This document shows, one piece after another, positions 30,907 through 39,052 of a stretch of DNA of 53,258 nt. Position 1 is the stretch's first letter; each line of letters opens with the position of its first letter. The DNA is from Pelagibacterales bacterium SAG-MED50 (GTDB lineage: Bacteria > Pseudomonadota > Alphaproteobacteria > Pelagibacterales > Pelagibacteraceae), in the NCBI GenBank assembly GCA_014653385.1, contig JACWER010000011.1, positions 1 to 53,258 of the forward strand, written 5' to 3'. Position numbers and translations under genes: made by a program. Below the pieces are notes generated by a model. That model made no database searches and was not told the DNA's origin. It saw nothing but the letters and a program-made list of their open reading frames with translations.

Positions 30907-31383
30907 ATGGATAAAGAACCAATAACATTGAATGGTTTAAATAAACTAAAAGAAGAATTAGTTTTTTTAAAAGAAAAAAAGAGACCAGAAATTGTAGCTG
31001 CAATTGCAGAAGCAAGATCTCATGGAGATCTCAAAGAAAATGCAGAATATCATGCTGCTAAAGAAGAGCAGTCTCATAGCGAAGGACGAATAACAGAAAT
31101 CAATGATATTATTGCAAGAGCTAATGTAATTGATGTTACAAAATTAAATAATGAGGGCAAAATAATCTTTGGCTCTACTGTATTTTTAGAAAACCTAGAT
31201 AATGGTGAAAAAATTAACTACAAAATTGTTGGAAAAGATGAAGCTGATTTAAAACAAAAACTAATTTTTTTTCAATCACCGATTGGCAAAGGTTTAATTG
31301 GAAAAAATAAAAATGATCTAGTTGAGATCAAAACTCCTGCTGGAATAAAAAATTTTGAAATAAAAGATGTTAAATATATTTAA
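30907..31383 (+). CDS. greA: Transcript cleavage factor GreA
   Basis: Rescues backtracked RNA polymerase. The 158 residues show the N-terminal coiled coil with the tip acidic residues (ARSHGDLKENAEYHAAKEEQS) and the C-terminal FKBP-like domain (SPIGKGLIGKNKNDLVEI). Length is normal. Its stop overlaps that of the convergent CCA-adding-enzyme gene in one shared TTAA. Confidence 0.95.
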   Translation: MDKEPITLNGLNKLKEELVFLKEKKRPEIVAAIAEARSHGDLKENAEYHAAKEEQSHSEGRITEINDIIARANVIDVTKLNNEGKIIFGSTVFLENLDNGEKINYKIVGKDEADLKQKLIFFQSPIGKGLIGKNKNDLVEIKTPAGIKNFEIKDVKYI

Positions 31384-32654
31384 CTTTTAATAATTTTTTG
31401 GATTTTTTTATCTGAAATTTGGAAATTATTTTGAACCCACATTTCCTCTATCAACTTTAGCTTATTCCCCAACATCTTTCCCTCAGGAATATTATATTTA
31501 CTCATGAGTGTGTTTGCATCAATTGGTAAAGCTGGAATAACTTTATCTTTATAAATTTCTATTAATTTAAGTAATTTTTTTTCAACTTTAGATGATATAA
31601 ATAATTTATAATTAATAATATCAAGTACAGTTTGCCTGCCATTATAATAAAAAATCTTATTAAAATTTTTTTCATTAAAATTTTTTATACTTACATTTTC
31701 TTTATAAAAAAAATCAATTGATTTTAATCTTTTTTGATCTTTTTTAGAGATATTAAATTTATAAAGAAAATAATCAGTATTATCTGTTCCATCGATAATC
31801 AATAGTGATAATAAAAAAATGAAATCTACCTTAGATAGATTGTTAATAGCATGTGAATTTAATTTCTTTAAATTTTCTAAGTTTTTTAGTTGAGGAAAAA
31901 TAATCTCTATAAGTTCTAAACTAGTCTTATCTTTAAATAATTTTAAGAATGCATTCGATCTTGTTAGTTTTTTAAATTCATCTAACAATCTTTCTGATGA
32001 TAATTTTGAAACACCACCAATATTTTTTTTTATCTTTTTAATTATATTAAGGTCGTGGCTTTGATTTGAATAATTAATAAAAAAACGAACATATCTGAGA
32101 ATACGCAAATAATCTTCTCTAATTCTATTTTCTGAGTCTCCTATAAAATTAATATTACCACTCTCAAGATCTTTTTTACCATTATAAGGGTCAAACAAAT
32201 TCCCATCTTTATCAGAGTATATTGAATTTATAGAAAAATCCCTTCTTGCTGCATCTTCTTTCCAATCAGAAGAAAATTCTACTTTTGCATGTCTTCCATC
32301 TGTTGATACATCTTTTCTTAAAGAAGTAATTTCATATTTATAGTCATCAATGATAGCCGTGATAGTTCCATGCTCAATACCAGTCTCATAATAATTAATG
32401 TTTTGTTTTCTTAAAGCATCACAAACTTCACCAGGTTTTAAATTTGTAGCTAAATCAATATCATCAACTATTTCTTTTTTAATAATTTTTCTAACACACC
32501 CACCAACATATCTAACTTCACTACTCTCTGAATAATTATTAAGCACTTCAAATATTCTTTTAACAGGAGTTTGATTTGTTAAATTAATAAGATTTTGACT
32601 TATGTAATCAAGATTACGAGATCTAAAAAAAAATTTATCTAAAAAGTTATCCAT
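31380..32654 (-). CDS. CCA tRNA nucleotidyltransferase / poly(A) polymerase family
   Basis: A class II nucleotidyltransferase of 424 residues that most likely adds or repairs the tRNA 3' CCA. The catalytic head has YVGGCVRKIIKKEIVDDIDLAT with the DxD metal ligands; RRDFSINSIY and REDYLRILRYVRFF follow as in CCA-adding enzymes, then an all-helical C-terminus. The first ATG is 3 nt after the encoded CCA of the upstream tRNA-Gln gene, so processing of a common transcript would leave almost no leader. Whether it adds CCA, CC or A alone is not visible. Confidence 0.9.
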   Translation of the reverse strand: MDNFLDKFFFRSRNLDYISQNLINLTNQTPVKRIFEVLNNYSESSEVRYVGGCVRKIIKKEIVDDIDLATNLKPGEVCDALRKQNINYYETGIEHGTITAIIDDYKYEITSLRKDVSTDGRHAKVEFSSDWKEDAARRDFSINSIYSDKDGNLFDPYNGKKDLESGNINFIGDSENRIREDYLRILRYVRFFINYSNQSHDLNIIKKIKKNIGGVSKLSSERLLDEFKKLTRSNAFLKLFKDKTSLELIEIIFPQLKNLENLKKLNSHAINNLSKVDFIFLLSLLIIDGTDNTDYFLYKFNISKKDQKRLKSIDFFYKENVSIKNFNEKNFNKIFYYNGRQTVLDIINYKLFISSKVEKKLLKLIEIYKDKVIPALPIDANTLMSKYNIPEGKMLGNKLKLIEEMWVQNNFQISDKKIQKIIKS

Positions 32655-32657
32655 ATA

Positions 32658-32731
32658 TGGCTGGGGCGCTAGGATTCGAACCTAGGATGCCGGTACCAAA
32701 AACCAGTGCCTTACCACTTGGCTACGCCCCA
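32658..32731 (-). tRNA. tRNA-Gln (anticodon UUG), CCA encoded
   Basis: Reading the minus strand from 32731, a full cloverleaf forms: 7-bp acceptor TGGGGCG/CGCCCCA, D arm GCC...GGC, anticodon stem CTGGT/ACCGG with loop TTTTGGT (anticodon TTG, reading CAA), and T arm CTAGG-TTCGAAT-CCTAG. Discriminator is G, and CCA is encoded at 32660-32658. TTATAC on the minus strand (32748-32743) could be its -10 box. The gene sits between ispE and the CCA-adding-enzyme gene on the same strand. Confidence 0.95.
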
Positions 32732-32764
32732 ATATTGTTTTCGTATAACACAAAAAAATAAAAT

Positions 32765-33610
32765 TTATATAGTTTTCGAAGCATTACACCAATAATTTCT
32801 AAATTTTCTTTTAAATCTAACTTTTGCTAATTCACAATCTTGTTTTCTTTGATAATACGCAACTAATACTGAACCAGAGCCAGTCATTCTCACAAATAAT
32901 GGTTTGTTTAGGTTTTCTAAAAAAAATTTAAGTTTTTTTAGTTCTTGGTATTTTGAGAATGCAATTTTTTCAAGTGCATTATCATATTTTAATAACAAAT
33001 TTAAATTTAACATATTTTTTTTAGGATTATTCAATACAGGTTTGCTAAATTTTTTTACTCCAGAATAAATTTTTTTTGTAGAACATCCAAAATTTGGACG
33101 CACTAATAAAGTGTAAAAACTAGAAGTCTTTAAAAATCTTTTTACTGATCCATCTGATGACAAAATAGCACTCAATGGATTAATACCCAAGATTACGTCA
33201 GAGCCAATTAAGTTTGTAATCTGTAGAATTTTTTTTTGGTTAATTTTGATGAACTTTTTTTTAATTAGAAAATTTAAAATAGTAGCAGCATTCATTGATC
33301 CACCTCCCAGTCCTGCTTCCTGTGGAATATTTTTTTTCACATTAATTTGAAATTTTTTATTATTTAATAAATTTTTGTCATCTAGAATTTTTAATAAATT
33401 ATCAACTGTATTATTTTTTTTTATATTTTTAGAAAAATGTCCATTGAAAGAAATTTTGTGATTACTGCCTTTACCTATCTTAATAGTAATTAAATCGTGC
33501 AATTGAATAAATTTAATAATAGTTTCAATTTTATGAAGTTTGGTTAGTTTTCCAGTAACATGTAAAGCTAAATTTATTTTTGCAAATGACTTAACTTTAT
33601 AAATTTTCAT
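32765..33610 (-). CDS. ispE: 4-diphosphocytidyl-2-C-methyl-D-erythritol kinase
   Basis: GHMP kinase of the MEP isoprenoid pathway, phosphorylating CDP-methylerythritol. The 281 residues begin with SFAKINLALHVTGK, the ATP-binding glycine loop is PQEAGLGGGSMNAA, and the C-terminal MTGSGSVLVAYY is the third GHMP motif. It starts immediately after the TPR gene stop (TAAATG) and so is coupled to it. With ispH in this window it supplies isoprenoids for ubiquinone and for the carotenoid genes downstream. Confidence 0.94.
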   Translation of the reverse strand: MKIYKVKSFAKINLALHVTGKLTKLHKIETIIKFIQLHDLITIKIGKGSNHKISFNGHFSKNIKKNNTVDNLLKILDDKNLLNNKKFQINVKKNIPQEAGLGGGSMNAATILNFLIKKKFIKINQKKILQITNLIGSDVILGINPLSAILSSDGSVKRFLKTSSFYTLLVRPNFGCSTKKIYSGVKKFSKPVLNNPKKNMLNLNLLLKYDNALEKIAFSKYQELKKLKFFLENLNKPLFVRMTGSGSVLVAYYQRKQDCELAKVRFKRKFRNYWCNASKTI

Positions 33611-35296
33611 TTAAGAATTATCTAGACCTTCTATGATTTTAATATTTATTTTTTTTCTGATATCTTCGTCGGTATCATCTAATTTTAAAACATAGTTCCA
33701 GAAGTACCTAGCCTGAATATTTCTATTCAACTTCCATAAAATATCACCATAATGATCATTAACAGTCGGATCTTCAGGCATTAATTCAACGGCTTTTCTA
33801 ATATATTTTTCTGCTTCAGGATAATCTTCTATCAAATAATACGCCCACCCTATTGAATCTGCAATGTAGGGATCATTACTTCTAAGAGCATAAGCTCTTT
33901 CCAACATTTCCATTGCCTCATCAATTTTATAATCACGTTCTAACCACGAATACGCCAAGTAATTTAAAACATAAGCATCGTCTGGATTAATTTTAAGTGA
34001 ATGTTTTAAATCTTCATCTGCTTTTTGATAATTACCTAATCGTTCATAACTGCCACCTCTTCTATACAATAAATCAGATTTGATCCCTGAATTAATATTC
34101 AAAGATGAGATAATTTCTGTATAGTATTTAATTGCTGTTTCATATTTTTTTGAATTTTTATAAAAATTTGCAACATCAAAAACCATTCTAACATTTGGAT
34201 TTTTAATTTTATTAAACTTCGAACTTATAAAATCTATTCCCTCTTCATACCCAAGCTTTTTGACAATAATTTGAGCATCTTTTTTTACCCTAAACCAATA
34301 ATAAAATTCATAATTTGAATCAAAGTTTTTTAAAACTTTTTTAGTCTTTTCATATTCTCCATTAAGATAAAAATTTTCAGCTACAAGTGATGAATTTAAA
34401 GTAAATTTAGGATTTAAATAGTTAGAAAGATTTAAATAGAAATTAGACTTTTCGATATCACCTTGAGATGAAAAAAGATTTGAAATTAAAAATAAAAACT
34501 CACCAGTTATATCATTATGATTACTACATGAAAAAATCTTACTAAATACTTTAAAATTTTTGTCTTCAATCCAGCTTTTGCTTTGAGATAATAAAAGTGT
34601 AGAATTTATATATTCAAGTTGATCAGAGATAGCTTTTGCTTCCTCAATTTTATTATTTTCAATCAAATAATTAATATAAAAGAATATGTATCTTGAATAA
34701 TCTCCATCTGGATTATTAATTAAATTTAAAAAAGATGATCTAGTATTTTCCTTTTTCAAATAACATCTTAGAAATGCTTGATTTATAATAGAGATGTTGC
34801 CAAAATTTTTTTTGTTAGATAAAGTTTTTTTATTTTTAAAAGTGTAGAGATATTGTCTTAGAGTTTCAAATATTACTAAATTAAATCTATTTTCATTTTG
34901 AAAGTTTAAACTTAAATTTAAATTTTTTTCTGCTTGCACTAAATTATTTTTTTTTAAATTATCAATTATTAAAAGCAAATAGGCATCAAAAAAATCTAAA
35001 TTTCCTTTTTTATTACTATTTTTTATTACATTAATAGCTTGAGGAACTTTATTTTCTAAAACCAGAGAATAAACATATCGTTTTAAATACGCATCATGCT
35101 TGTTAAGAAGCATCTTAGATGCATTAAAAAATTTTAATGCATCAAAATTATCTTTATTTTCAAAAGCAATAATTCCTGAAAAATAATTTGATAATTCCCT
35201 TGAGTTAAAATCATTAAAACTAGCACTTTTAGAATATAAAGGCGTCTGATATAATACTCCAAGAACTATAATTAGTTTTATTAGTTTGTTAAACAT
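33611..35296 (-). CDS. Exported TPR-repeat protein
   Basis: A 561-residue protein with an N-terminal signal sequence (hydrophobic about residues 5-20, then LYSKSASF) and no clear lipobox. The C-terminal third has tandem TPR units: DLLYRRGGSYERLGNYQKADEDLKHSL..., NYLAYSWLERDYKIDEAMEML, DSIGWAYYLIEDYPEAEKYIRKA and DHYGDILWKLNRNIQAR. The N-terminal two-thirds is divergent, also helical and TPR-like. Similar large TPR proteins precede ispE in many alphaproteobacteria. Likely a periplasmic scaffold; partner unknown. Confidence 0.85.
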   Translation of the reverse strand: MFNKLIKLIIVLGVLYQTPLYSKSASFNDFNSRELSNYFSGIIAFENKDNFDALKFFNASKMLLNKHDAYLKRYVYSLVLENKVPQAINVIKNSNKKGNLDFFDAYLLLIIDNLKKNNLVQAEKNLNLSLNFQNENRFNLVIFETLRQYLYTFKNKKTLSNKKNFGNISIINQAFLRCYLKKENTRSSFLNLINNPDGDYSRYIFFYINYLIENNKIEEAKAISDQLEYINSTLLLSQSKSWIEDKNFKVFSKIFSCSNHNDITGEFLFLISNLFSSQGDIEKSNFYLNLSNYLNPKFTLNSSLVAENFYLNGEYEKTKKVLKNFDSNYEFYYWFRVKKDAQIIVKKLGYEEGIDFISSKFNKIKNPNVRMVFDVANFYKNSKKYETAIKYYTEIISSLNINSGIKSDLLYRRGGSYERLGNYQKADEDLKHSLKINPDDAYVLNYLAYSWLERDYKIDEAMEMLERAYALRSNDPYIADSIGWAYYLIEDYPEAEKYIRKAVELMPEDPTVNDHYGDILWKLNRNIQARYFWNYVLKLDDTDEDIRKKINIKIIEGLDNS

Positions 35297-35307
35297 TCGA
35301 TCATTGT

Positions 35308-36027
35308 ATGACTAAAAAAATGATAAATCAAAAAGGCAAATTCGACGATGAATTGGTAAATATAATAGAACCAAACTTCATATTTAAGGATAAGCCAATC
35401 AACAGATTCAACACTGTTGAAAATAGCAATGATTATGATCAAGCTAATAAAGTTGAACTACTAGAAGAATTAAAAAAACAAATAAATTCAATTGAAAATT
35501 GTAATTTAAAAGATAATTCTCAAAATCTTGTTCTTGGGGATGGAAATATAAATAGTCCAATTATGCTAATTGGTGAGGCTCCAGGAATTGAAGAAGATAA
35601 ATCTAGCACAACATTTAAAGGTGAAGTTGGAGATTTATTGAATAAAATGCTGTTAGCAATAGGAGTAAAAAAACAAAATATTTATTGTAGCTATGCAATA
35701 AATTTTAGACCTCCAGAAGATCGTAAACCTACTGCTCAAGAAATTAAAAGATATTCTGTTTTCATGAAAAAACATATCTCAATTATTGATCCAAAAATCA
35801 TTATTTTAATGGGTAGTTCAGCAATGGAGTCCTTAACGGGTATTAATACTAAAATATCTTTAGAGAGAGGAAAATGGAAAGAAATAATATTAAAGAACAA
35901 AACATATCCAGTAATGATATCGTATAATCCATCTTATCTAATTAGATTTCCTGAAAATAAAAAATATTCTTGGGAGGATTTAAAAAAGATTAAACAAAAA
36001 ATTAATGAAATGAAGATTGTCATTTAA
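35308..36027 (+). CDS. Uracil-DNA glycosylase family 4-like protein, divergent
   Basis: A 239-residue member of the UDG superfamily. Motif 1 is GEAPGIEEDKSS, then FKGEVGDLLNKML, NFRPPEDRKPT (family 4 has KCRPPxNR) and ILMGSSAMESL. Three of the four Fe-S cysteines expected in family 4 are replaced, only the Cys in IENCNL remaining, and the motif-2 His of HPAYLLR is Asn here (NPSYLIR). Loss of the cluster cysteines occurs in other alphaproteobacterial members; the His-to-Asn change is less expected. Role in uracil excision is therefore inferred, not assured. Confidence 0.8.
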   Translation: MTKKMINQKGKFDDELVNIIEPNFIFKDKPINRFNTVENSNDYDQANKVELLEELKKQINSIENCNLKDNSQNLVLGDGNINSPIMLIGEAPGIEEDKSSTTFKGEVGDLLNKMLLAIGVKKQNIYCSYAINFRPPEDRKPTAQEIKRYSVFMKKHISIIDPKIIILMGSSAMESLTGINTKISLERGKWKEIILKNKTYPVMISYNPSYLIRFPENKKYSWEDLKKIKQKINEMKIVI

Positions 36028-36033
36028 ATTTAT

Positions 36034-36168
36034 ATGATTGAATTACATGAAAAATATATTTCTTGGTGGAAAAAAAAGCTCAATATTTCTAATTATGGCC
36101 TGCTATGGATTTCTTTTATAAAAGGAGTTTTGGTTGGACTATTAATTTATCACTTTTTAATCATTTAA
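36034..36168 (+). CDS. 44-residue membrane micro-protein, unknown function
   Basis: An unbroken frame between the glycosylase gene and rnhB begins at ATG 36034 (6 bp after the previous stop), and its TAA abuts the rnhB ATG exactly. The predicted product has a polar N-terminal third with WWKKK and one hydrophobic segment, GLLWISFIKGVLVGLLIYHF, long enough to span the membrane. The spacing on both sides is what a real operon member would show, and no other feature explains the 141-bp gap. No family recognised. Confidence 0.6.
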   Translation: MIELHEKYISWWKKKLNISNYGLLWISFIKGVLVGLLIYHFLII

Positions 36169-36741
36169 ATGAAAATTATAGCTGGTGTTGATGAGGTAGG
36201 AAGAGGAAGTTTAATAGGACCAGTTTATGCTGCGGCAGTAATATTGAATAAAAAAGTTGATATAAAATTATTAAAAGATTCTAAAACTATTTCTAAAGAA
36301 GAAAGAAAATTATTATCAAATTATATAAAAAAAAATTCTATATGGGTAATAGGTAAAGCATCAGTAAAAGAAATAGATAATATCAATATCTTGCAAGCAA
36401 GTTTACTTGCGATGAAAAGAGCAATTAAAAAACTAAAAAAAAAACCAACACATGTTTTAATTGATGGAAATAAAGTTCCTGATTTAAAAAATTATAATTT
36501 AAAAGCAATAATTAAAGGTGATCAAAAAATACCTTCTATCTCGGCAGCATCTATTGTTGCTAAGGTCGCTAGAGATAAATTTATAACTAAGCTAGCAATA
36601 AACAATAAAGGATATGGTTGGGATCAAAATTTTGGGTATGGAACAAAGCAACATTTAAAAGCTATTAAAAAACTTGGCGTCAACAAGCATCACAGAAAAA
36701 CCTTCTCTCCTATATCTAAACTCAAGACACACAATATCTAG
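36169..36741 (+). CDS. rnhB: Ribonuclease HII
   Basis: Removes RNA from RNA-DNA hybrids and single ribonucleotides from DNA. The 190 residues begin with GVDEVGRGSLIGPVYAAAVIL (catalytic DEG region), then LKDSKTIS, HVLIDGN and SAASIVAKVARDK, and end with the HHRKTFSPI motif. Length is normal. rnhA in this window gives the organism both RNase H types. Confidence 0.95.
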   Translation: MKIIAGVDEVGRGSLIGPVYAAAVILNKKVDIKLLKDSKTISKEERKLLSNYIKKNSIWVIGKASVKEIDNINILQASLLAMKRAIKKLKKKPTHVLIDGNKVPDLKNYNLKAIIKGDQKIPSISAASIVAKVARDKFITKLAINNKGYGWDQNFGYGTKQHLKAIKKLGVNKHHRKTFSPISKLKTHNI

Positions 36742-36768
36742 TTAGTTATTTTTTATTTAGCACAAATC

Positions 36769-36833
36769 GATTCCAAATAATTCAATCTCAGGTTGACCCT
36801 GGAATCCATTTGGAGTCTAATTATTTTATACAA
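36769..36833 (+). promoter_or_regulatory. ccrM promoter with three GANTC sites
   Basis: A strong sigma-70-like promoter, TTGACC at 36793-36798 and TCTAAT at 36816-36821 with exactly 17 bp between, ends 12 bp before the ATG of ccrM. GANTC, the expected target of CcrM, occurs at 36769-36773, 36802-36806 (inside the spacer) and 36813-36817 (running into the -10 box). TCAA at 36782-36785 and TTGA at 36793-36796, separated by 7 bp, resemble a degenerate CtrA box (TTAA-N7-TTAA) overlapping the -35. Transcription should start within a few bases of the ATG. Confidence 0.65.
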
Positions 36834-37904
36834 ATGAAAACTGATTTTAAAAATAAAATTATTAACGGAGATAGTCTCGAGAAGTTAAAAAAAATTCCAA
36901 GTGAAACTTTTGATTTAGTTTTTGCAGATCCACCTTACAATTTACAGTTAAAAGGTGAGCTTACTAGACCAGACAGATCTAAAGTAAGTGCAGTGAATGA
37001 TAAATGGGATCAATTCGAAAATTTTAAAAAATATGATGAGTTTACATATGCGTGGTTAGCCGAATGTAAAAGAATTTTGAAAAAAAATGGAGCTATCTGG
37101 GTCATAGGCAGTTATCACAATATTTTTAGAGTAGGTACAGCTATTCAAAATTTAGGATTTTGGATTTTAAATGATGTTATTTGGAATAAAAATAACCCCA
37201 TGCCTAATTTTAGAGGAACACGATTTACAAATGCTCATGAAACTTTGATTTGGGCTTCAAAAAGTGAAAAATCAAAATATACTTTTAACTATCAATCTTT
37301 AAAATGTTTAAATGACGATCTGCAAATGAGATCTAATTGGAATTTACCGATCTGCAGTGGTTCTGAAAGAATTAAAAACAACGGCAAAAAAGTACACTCA
37401 ACACAAAAACCAGAGTCTCTACTACATAGAGTTTTATTAGCATCATCAAATAAAGATGATATGATTTTAGATCCATTTTTAGGATCTGGAACCACAGCAA
37501 CAGTTGCTAAAAAATTAGGTAGAAATTATTATGGTATAGAAAAAGAAAAAACTTATTTCAAAGCTGCTGAACAAAGATTAAAAAACACAAAACCTATTGA
37601 AGATAATCTCTTAGATACTCTAAAAAATAATAGATCTAAACCAAGAATACCTTTTGGGTCACTAGTAGAGCTTGGCATAATTAAACCTGGTACAAATATT
37701 TTTGACAATAAGAAAAAAATTACTGCAAGAATTATGGCTGATGGAAGCATCAAACATGATCAAACTGAAGGATCTATTCATAAAGTTGCTGCAACCATTT
37801 TAGGAGCAGAAAGCTGCAACGGTTGGACTTACTGGCATTGTGATATTAATGGAAGAACACATCCAATTGATTATCTAAGACAAAGATTAATTTCAAAAAA
37901 TTAA
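36834..37904 (+). CDS. ccrM: CcrM-type adenine-specific DNA methyltransferase
   Basis: Methylates the adenine of GANTC in the cell-cycle-regulated system of alphaproteobacteria. The catalytic DPPY motif is in VFADPPYNLQLKGELTRPDRSKV, the SAM-binding motif is DPFLGSGTTATVAKKLGR, and the extra C-terminal domain unique to CcrM (SLVELGIIKPGT, then ESCNGWTYWHCDI) is complete. The chosen ATG gives 356 residues, matching Caulobacter CcrM (358); an in-frame TTG at 36810 lies inside the promoter and is rejected. Its end shares a TTAA with the convergent FAD monooxygenase gene. Confidence 0.94.
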   Translation: MKTDFKNKIINGDSLEKLKKIPSETFDLVFADPPYNLQLKGELTRPDRSKVSAVNDKWDQFENFKKYDEFTYAWLAECKRILKKNGAIWVIGSYHNIFRVGTAIQNLGFWILNDVIWNKNNPMPNFRGTRFTNAHETLIWASKSEKSKYTFNYQSLKCLNDDLQMRSNWNLPICSGSERIKNNGKKVHSTQKPESLLHRVLLASSNKDDMILDPFLGSGTTATVAKKLGRNYYGIEKEKTYFKAAEQRLKNTKPIEDNLLDTLKNNRSKPRIPFGSLVELGIIKPGTNIFDNKKKITARIMADGSIKHDQTEGSIHKVAATILGAESCNGWTYWHCDINGRTHPIDYLRQRLISKN

Positions 37905-39052
37905 TTCTTATAAATTTTACCCAAATAATTTTCTAAGAATTTCTTATTTTTTGTTAATATTTTTAAACTTAAATTTCTAAAAAAAACTATAATTGGATTA
38001 GATATCTGAAAGGCAAATTGATTTAATTTTGATCTATTATTAATCATTTTTACTTTTACAACTCTGTCATCATAGAAATTATTTTTTTTATTTATAATAC
38101 TATCAAACAACTCTGAGCCACTTTCTATAGATTGAGAAGCTCCTTGCGCAAATGAAGGTGGAAAAGCAAAAAAAGCATCTCCAATTAAAGAGATATTGTT
38201 ACCTGGTTTAAGGTAGCCTTTGCTAACGAAAACTGGAAAGCATTTGATGTTATTAAGATTATCTAAAATATTTGCAGAAATTTTATTTTGTAATTTATCT
38301 TTAACACCTCGAATAAAACCTTCCTCTTTAAAAAGTCCATAATTATCAAGCTCATTTGCTGTTAATTTATATTTTAAAATTCCAATAAAATTAGAAACTT
38401 CATTATCGTTATTTATTGGATAAATCACATAATGAAAATTGTGCCCCATAAATAAAGAAATATTTTTTTCATTTAAGTTATGAAGATTTTTTCTTGAAAT
38501 ATTGCCTCTAATAGCAATTGAATTATTATAAGCAGGTTTTATTTCATTATTAGAAATAAGAGACTTGCCTTTGGAGAATACACCATCAGAAATAATTAGA
38601 TAATCACAAATTACTTTAATGTTTTCATTAAAAGTTAAAATTATTTGATTATTATTTTTTTCAATCTTTTCAATATTATGATCATACTTAATTATATTGT
38701 CTTCTAATCTATCTTTTAAAAATTCAACTAATTTTGACCTTTTTAACGTTGTGTATTTACAATTTTCAGAATTAAACTCTGAAATATTAATATCACATAT
38801 TTTTTTTTCGTGTTTAATTTCATAAAAATCAATTTTTTCAGGGTTAAATCTATCTTTACTTTCTAAAGTATTAAATCCAATTCTATTAAGAAGTTTTATA
38901 CTGTTTATTGATAGCTGTACTCCATATCCCTCATCTAGATTGATTGATGTATTTTTTTCATAAATAGTTACCTGGTAATCAAGATTTTCTTTAAATAAGT
39001 TTGCAACAAATAGACCTGAAATACCCGCTCCTATTATTGCAATTTTTTTCAT
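37901..39052 (-). CDS. FAD-dependent aromatic-ring monooxygenase-like protein
   Basis: A 383-residue class A flavoprotein monooxygenase. The FAD-binding GAGISGLFVANLF is at the N-terminus, a DG motif occurs as IISDGVFSKG, and the second FAD motif as LIGDAFFAFPPSFAQGASQSIES. The pattern is that of UbiH/salicylate-hydroxylase relatives, but the substrate cannot be assigned; a ubiquinone-ring hydroxylase role is possible. It overlaps the end of mutY by 4 bp (ATGA), so it is coupled with that gene. Confidence 0.83.
   Translation of the reverse strand: MKKIAIIGAGISGLFVANLFKENLDYQVTIYEKNTSINLDEGYGVQLSINSIKLLNRIGFNTLESKDRFNPEKIDFYEIKHEKKICDINISEFNSENCKYTTLKRSKLVEFLKDRLEDNIIKYDHNIEKIEKNNNQIILTFNENIKVICDYLIISDGVFSKGKSLISNNEIKPAYNNSIAIRGNISRKNLHNLNEKNISLFMGHNFHYVIYPINNDNEVSNFIGILKYKLTANELDNYGLFKEEGFIRGVKDKLQNKISANILDNLNNIKCFPVFVSKGYLKPGNNISLIGDAFFAFPPSFAQGASQSIESGSELFDSIINKKNNFYDDRVVKVKMINNRSKLNQFAFQISNPIIVFFRNLSLKILTKNKKFLENYLGKIYKN

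Noticed and set aside
36810..36833. TTG start extending ccrM by eight residues
   Set aside because: It lies in the promoter spacer before the -10 box, so it would not be on the transcript; the ATG at 36834 matches the CcrM family start.
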